A stretch of DNA of 9,419 nucleotides from an uncultured Clostridia bacterium (lineage in GTDB: Bacteria > Bacillota > Clostridia > TANB77 > CAG-508): the NCBI GenBank assembly GCA_948663505.1, contig CAPNAQ010000067.1, positions 1 to 9,419 on the forward strand, given 5' to 3'. A program made the translations under genes and the position numbers. Position 1 is the stretch's first letter. Every line of letters begins with the position of its first letter. This document shows, in pieces, positions 6,021 to 9,419 of the stretch. The notes beneath the pieces are model-generated. The model was not told where the DNA came from. It saw only the letters and a program-made list of their open reading frames with translations, and did no database searches.

Positions 6021-6798
6021 ATGGAAGAAGAATACTTAGAATTTGCTAAAGATATAGCAAAAGAAGCAGGAAAAATAATGCTAAAATATTTTAATATGGA
6101 TAATGGTGCAAGTTATAAAGGAGATAAAACAATTGTAACATTAGCAGATACAGAGATAAATTCATATTTGATTAAAAAGGTGAAAGAAAAATATCCAAAC
6201 CATTCAGTAGATGGTGAAGAAGAACAATTTGGAAAAAGCGACTATGTATGGGTTTGTGATCCAGTTGATGGGACTGCAATGTATGCGAGACATATTCCAG
6301 TTGCAGTATTTTCACTTGCATTAGTAATTAAAGGAGAATCAAAAGTCGGAATAGTTTTTGACCCATTTACCAATAACTTATATACAGCAATAAAAGGAAA
6401 GGGTGCATACAAAAATAGTGAAAAAATAACTGTAAATGATTATGAATTAAATGATATGAAAACAGTATGTCATTATGATTTATGGCCTGAAGCAGACTAT
6501 AACATATCTACAGTAATCCAAGAATTAGGAAAGAAAACATATTTTATTGGATTAGGAAGTATAATAAGAGCATGTATGTGCGTTGCAACTCGGAGATTTT
6601 AGTCTTGCTATTTTTCCAGGAACAAAGCATAAAAATTGTGATATTGCAGCAGTTAAAGTTATTGTAGAAGAAGCAGGAGGAAAAGTTACCGATTTATTTG
6701 GAAATGGGCAAAGATATGACGAAAGTATAAATGGAGCAATAATTAGTAATGGAAAAGTGCATGATGAAGTGATTAAAACTATAAAGAGTTGTTTATAA
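6021..6798 (+). pseudogene. Inositol monophosphatase-family protein with single-base frameshift
   Basis: Two overlapping frames together encode a ~258-aa protein of normal IMPase/CysQ-family length. The start ATG at 6021 has a GGAG site and follows the MBL stop by 19 nt. The first 190 residues contain the metal-binding G-E-E motif and D-P-V-D-G-T. The last 68 contain G-D-F-S-L-A-I-F-P-G and N-C-D-I-A-A, the equivalent of the family's W-D-x-A motif. Continuity is lost at about 6591: an extra C after GCA ACT shifts the frame and gives a premature TAG at 6600-6602. Without it, V-A-T-G-D-F reads through. The family removes phosphate from inositol phosphates, PAP or sugar phosphates with Mg2+; which one applies is unknown. 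The truncated protein would lack the C-terminal metal-binding Asp and should be inactive. A sequencing indel is an equal possibility. Confidence 0.85.
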
Positions 6799-6815
6799 AA
6801 AAAATTTTATAGTAC

Positions 6816-6848
6816 AAAACAGACAAACTTGTTCTGTTTCAATGTTTT
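6816..6848 (+). terminator. Possible weak terminator after the phosphatase gene
   Basis: AAACAGA (6817-6823) pairs with TCTGTTT (6833-6839) around a short loop. The following CAATGTTTT is only moderately U-rich, so efficiency is doubtful. Confidence 0.35.
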
Positions 6849-6878
6849 ACAGATATAAGTGTTATATTTTTGCATGTT

Positions 6879-6951
6879 GAGGTAAAGGGTGCGGTACCGA
6901 AAGGTATCGTATTCTTTGTCTCTTTAAAAAGTTTCTTTAGAAATTTTTAAA
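6879..6951 (+). ncRNA. Tandem hairpins, copy B (structured RNA element)
   Basis: Hairpin 1 (6879-6922) is an uninterrupted 20-bp stem with a GAAA tetraloop. Six of its pairs are G-U wobbles, which are stable in RNA but not as DNA, so it works as RNA. Hairpin 2 (6923-6951) pairs TTTAAAAA-(G bulge)-TTTC with GAAATTTTTAAA around TTTA. Flanks CATGTTGAGGTA and CTCTTTAAAAA match copy A (CATGTCGAGGTA, CTCTTAAAAA). GTTTTACAG lies 27 nt upstream. It sits between the phosphatase and the promoter of the recombinase unit. Confidence 0.55.
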
Positions 6952-6963
6952 TATGGGGAGAAT

Positions 6964-6992
6964 TTTACTAAGTAAATCGCTGTATATATAAT
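6964..6992 (+). promoter_or_regulatory. SigA promoter of the 53-aa gene and recombinase
   Basis: TTTACT (6964-6969), a 17-nt spacer and a perfect TATAAT (6987-6992). The first gene starts 60 nt further on, and no other start signal intervenes. Confidence 0.75.
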
Positions 6993-7051
6993 AGAGGGGT
7001 TATTGTAATAGTACAAGGTCTTTCTTAATAAATATATAGAGGTGAGACTTG

Positions 7052-7213
7052 GTGGAAGATAGATATATGAAACTTAAATTTGAAAGAGTTATTAACAGAA
7101 TATTATATGTAGAAGGTGTAATTGATGAAAAAAAGTATAAAAGAGTATCAAAAAAGCTTGATAAATTGCTATTTAAAGAAAGTAAGAAAAATTTTACTTC
7201 AACCTTGACTTAA
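7052..7213 (+). CDS. Small protein upstream of the recombinase (53 aa), SHOCT-like
   Basis: The GTG at 7052 has AGAGGTGA with 6 nt spacing; the later ATG at 7067 is too far from it. The basic product includes F-E-R-V-I-N-R-I-L-Y-V-E-G-V-I-D-E-K-K-Y, then a lysine-rich helix. A short hydrophobic helix followed by G-V-I-[D/T]-E-x-x-[Y/F] is the pattern of SHOCT-type oligomerisation modules, although this is a motif-level resemblance only. It is cotranscribed with the recombinase 59 nt downstream. The arrangement suggests an accessory role in recombination, for instance a directionality or regulatory factor. That role is inferred from position alone. Confidence 0.6.
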   Translation: MEDRYMKLKFERVINRILYVEGVIDEKKYKRVSKKLDKLLFKESKKNFTSTLT

Positions 7214-7272
7214 TTTAACTTATTCTAATACAATTTATAAAGTATTAATTGTATAAGAGGAAGGAGGTATAT

Positions 7273-8917
7273 TTGACAGTATACGAAATGAAACAAGCAT
7301 TTTTGCTTGGAAAGACAATATTTGATTTACCTTTAAAAGTAAGTTATTATGCTAGAGTCTCTACAGATAAGGAAGAACAAATAAATTCTTTGGAGAATCA
7401 AGTTAATTTTTTTGAGGATTACATTAAGAAAAACAGCAACTGGACTTTTATTTGGCGGCTATGTAGATGAAGGAATTAGTGGAACGACTTCTAGGAAACG
7501 TGAGAACTTTATGAGAATGATTGAAGATGGAAGTAACAAAAAATTTGATTTGCTAATTACAAAAGAAGTTTCAAGGTTTTCTCGTGATACAATTGATAGC
7601 TTGCTTTATACTAGAAAGCTACTAGAATATGATGTTTGCGTGTATTTCTTATCAGATAATATTATAACAGCATCTTCTGATGGAGAATTAAGGCTTACTA
7701 TTATGTCTAGCATGGCACAAGATGAAGTTCGTAAAATTTCCGAAAGAACAAAGTTTGGTTTTAAAAGAGCATTAGAAAAAGGCACTGTTCTTGGTACAGA
7801 TAATATTTGGGGTTATAAAAAGAATAAAGGCAAACTTGTGATAGACGAAGAAGAGGCACCTTGCATTAGAGAAATATTTGATGTTTATGCGAATGATAGT
7901 AAAGTTGGATTAAAGAAATTGTCTACTATCTTAAAAGCTAAAGGTTATAGTAATCACAATGGAAATTCAATTCATCCAAATACATTAAAGCGAATTATAC
8001 AAAACCCTAAATACAAAGGCTATTATACAGGAGGATTATCCACAGTTGTGGATTATCGAAGCAAGAAAAGGAACTTTAATGACCAGGCAGAATGGAAAGT
8101 ATATAAAGATTATGAAAAAGTTCCCCCTATTGTATCAGAAGAATTATGGGAAAAGGCGAATCAAAAATTATTAGCTAGAAGTAAGAAAGCAGCAATGTAC
8201 CAGAAACATCAAACTTTGTATGCTTTATCTGGAAAGTTATATTGTGATAAGCACAAATGTGGATTTGTTAGAAAAATTAGACACTATAAAAATAAAGATA
8301 ATGTGATTTATTGGTATTGTGCTGATTTTCATAAGAGTGGAAAAAAGAATTGTATTCCTGCTTGTTTTAAGGAACAAGATTTATATGACATTTTACTTGC
8401 TATCTTTAAAAGCTATGAAGTTTACAAAGAAGAAATTTGTGAGGAATTACTTTCTTTTTATAAAGAACTTTCCAAAGAAGAGGAAAATATAGAACAAGAA
8501 GCAAAATTACAAAATGAATTAGAGGTACTTGCAAGGAAAAAAGATAAATTATTAGATTTAGCATTAGATGGACTTTTAAGCAAGGAAGATTTAAGTGATA
8601 AGAAAATAATCCTTGAAACAGAAATTAGCAAAATACAAGCAAAATTAAAAGAATTAGAGGGTAAAAAGAAAAAGCCAGAGGAAGAAAAAGAGCAGGATAC
8701 AAAATTAAAGGAAAACATATTAAAACAATTAGTGATAACGAAAGATAATTTAGAAAACTACATAGAAGAATTATTAGACAAAATCATAGTGGTAGAAAAA
8801 GAAAGTGAAGTAGAGTTAAAAATTATACTTGCAGGGGGTAAAATAATTACATATGGTAGTGTCAATAAACTCAGGCAAATCAGTCAGTTAGGGCATTTAA
8901 GAGTGGCTGATTTTTAA
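7273..8917 (+). pseudogene. Large serine recombinase (TndX/TnpX-like integrase) with single-base frameshift
   Basis: The start is a TTG at 7273, 5 nt after AAGGAGGT. Two frames together give about 547 aa, the usual size. The N-terminal resolvase domain starts with Y-A-R-V-S-T-D, catalytic Ser30, and continues through I-T-K-E-V-S-R-F-S-R-D. It is followed by the recombinase domain (G-Y-K-K-N-K-G-K through N-P-K-Y-K-G-Y-Y), a zinc ribbon (C-D-K-H-K-C then W-Y-C and a later C), and a long lysine/glutamate-rich coiled coil. These parts bind att sites and cut and rejoin both strands through a phosphoserine link. One extra T in the TTT at 7451-7453 breaks the frame: the first frame meets TGA after residue 65, while the remainder has no start signal of its own. 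Removing that T gives F-I-G-G-Y-V-D-E-G-I-S-G-T. Either the integrase is dead or this is a homopolymer sequencing error. Confidence 0.92.
8877..8915 (+). terminator. Possible terminator overlapping the recombinase stop
   Basis: AAATCAGTCA (8877-8886) pairs with TGGCTGATTT (8904-8913) with one wobble. A 17-nt loop separates them and the stem ends in TTTTT. The large loop and its position inside coding sequence make it moderate. It would limit transcription into antisense feoB. Confidence 0.4.
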
Positions 8918-8923
8918 AATCTC

Positions 8924-8936
8924 CCACTTTGTCACT
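8924..8936. other. Right-end recombinase arm
   Basis: CCACTTTGTCACT is the inverted counterpart of AGTGACAAGATGG at 1920-1932. It lies between the integrase stop and the right core repeat. Confidence 0.6.
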
Positions 8937-8947
8937 CCCATGCACAT
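8936..8947. repeat. Right attachment-site core (12-bp direct repeat, copy 2)
   Basis: Second copy of TCCCATGCACAT, in frame with the upstream feoB fragment as M-C-M-G. The predicted crossover CA is at 8943-8944. Confidence 0.85.
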
Positions 8948-9419
8948 AGTTATCATTTGTTTACCACTGCAACAAGCTTTCTTAAAAAAGCCATCCATAT
9001 TAAAAGCAATTCTAGGAAGATATCCCAAATCCTCAAGTACAGTAAATAATGGAAAAAAGATTGCCATTGGGGGAAGCATAACAGAAATAATCCAAGTCAA
9101 AGTTTGAAATCCCCCATTTATTAGCAAATCTGATAGCCATTTTGGACAATTAATATAATCTGCAAATATAATTAATTTATCCTGAATCCATCCAAACATA
9201 TTAAAAAGTAAATCTGAAGGATAATTAGCACCAATTATAGTAATCCAAAAAATCATTCCTAAAAAAAATATCATTATTGGGATTCCAAATTTTTTAGAAG
9301 TTAAAATTTTATCTATTCTTTTATCTCTTTCTTTATAATTTTTATCTTCAAAAGTACATACCTCTTTAGAAACTTCTTCTGCTTTTTTCATTATATTTGA
9401 AACTATTTTATCTTTAAAA

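Larger units (their letters stand above)
1905..8935 (+). mobile_element. 7,031-bp large-serine-recombinase element integrated in feoB
   Basis: The element is bounded by the 12-bp direct repeats inside feoB. Removing 1905-8935 restores an unbroken feoB reading frame through a conserved motif, which defines the boundaries to within the repeat. The integrase gene is the last gene and stops 18 nt before the right repeat, the usual position for site-specific integrases. Cargo comprises a small helical protein, an RT-HEPN-like protein, a predicted small RNA, a 45-aa gene, an MBL hydrolase/phosphatase operon and a 53-aa protein. No relaxase, coupling ATPase, replication initiator or conjugation gene is visible. 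It would therefore have to be moved passively or be a reduced derivative of a larger ICE/IME. The organisation recalls Tn4451/TndX-type elements, but similarity to a named element cannot be tested here. Confidence 0.88.
8897..9419 (-). pseudogene. feoB: FeoB ferrous-iron transporter, middle part (upstream half of split feoB, runs off right edge)
   Basis: The frame enters from beyond the window and is open at base 9419. Visible are the linker after the (unseen) GTPase domain, R-D-K-R-I-D-K-I-L-T-S-K-K-F-G-I-P-I-M, then the first membrane segments with G-A-N-Y-P-S, the first gate V-M-L-P-P-M-A-I-F-F-P-L-F-T, and L-E-D-L-G-Y-L-P-R-I-A-F-N-M-D-G-F. It ends in G-K-Q-M-I-T-M-C-M-G. Genuine feoB sequence stops at the 12-bp repeat. 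The frame then reads 12 element-encoded residues (V-T-K-W-E-I-L-K-I-S-H-S) to a stop at 8899-8897. The encoded protein would keep the GTPase and first gate but lose most of the permease, so Fe2+ transport through it is not expected. The methionine at 9391 is internal and not the true start. Confidence 0.93.

Noticed and set aside
6887..6900. T-box riboswitch suggested by GGGTGCGGTACCG in hairpin copy B
   Set aside because: The sequence is fully paired in a 20-bp stem, there is no specifier loop or antiterminator alternative, and copy A lacks the motif while keeping the fold.
7447..7459. Programmed ribosomal frameshift in the recombinase
   Set aside because: No X-XXY-YYZ slippery heptamer with a downstream stimulatory structure could be identified; an indel is simpler.
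8458..8718. Minus-strand open frame of 86 codons
   Set aside because: Antisense shadow of the recombinase coiled coil; Ser/Phe-rich.

Overview
The window is AT-rich, uses the standard code, and has strong AAGGAGG-type ribosome binding sites and SigA-like promoters. It contains a clostridial-type FeoB and a large serine recombinase. Together these point to a low-GC Firmicute, probably a gut Clostridia member. The species cannot be named from the window.

Layout. The chromosomal backbone is on the minus strand. A hypothetical gene runs off the left edge (1-946). To its right lies feoB, the ferrous-iron transporter gene, cut in two: the upstream part enters from the right edge (9419 down to about 8936) and the C-terminal part lies at 1916-1053. 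The two parts rejoin in frame at a 12-bp direct repeat (1905-1916 and 8936-8947) whose four codons read M-C-M-G. The 7,031 bp between them is an integrated element. Its tips carry inverted arms, AGTGACAA and TTGTCACT. If the ends are joined, these arms are symmetric about a central CA, which is the architecture of a large-serine-recombinase attP site.

Element cargo, left to right: a 90-aa helical protein gene with its own terminator; a ~694-aa reverse transcriptase (YVDD) with a long C-terminal extension ending in a HEPN-like R-x6-H motif, resembling AbiA-type abortive-infection RTs; a predicted ~78-nt two-hairpin small RNA with a consensus promoter and terminator, directly behind the RT; a 45-aa minus-strand gene that converges on it; an operon of an MBL-fold hydrolase and an inositol-monophosphatase-family protein, flanked on both sides by related tandem hairpins with GNRA loops; a 53-aa small protein; and the large serine recombinase next to the right attachment site. 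No relaxase, coupling protein, replication gene or transfer gene is present.

Working model. This is a compact serine-recombinase island that targets a conserved motif in feoB and carries a probable phage-defence RT plus a small metabolic or nucleotide-processing cassette. Two genes, the phosphatase and the recombinase, each have a single extra base that breaks the frame. If real, the recombinase lesion would strand the element and leave feoB permanently disrupted. If they are sequencing errors, the element may still be mobile.
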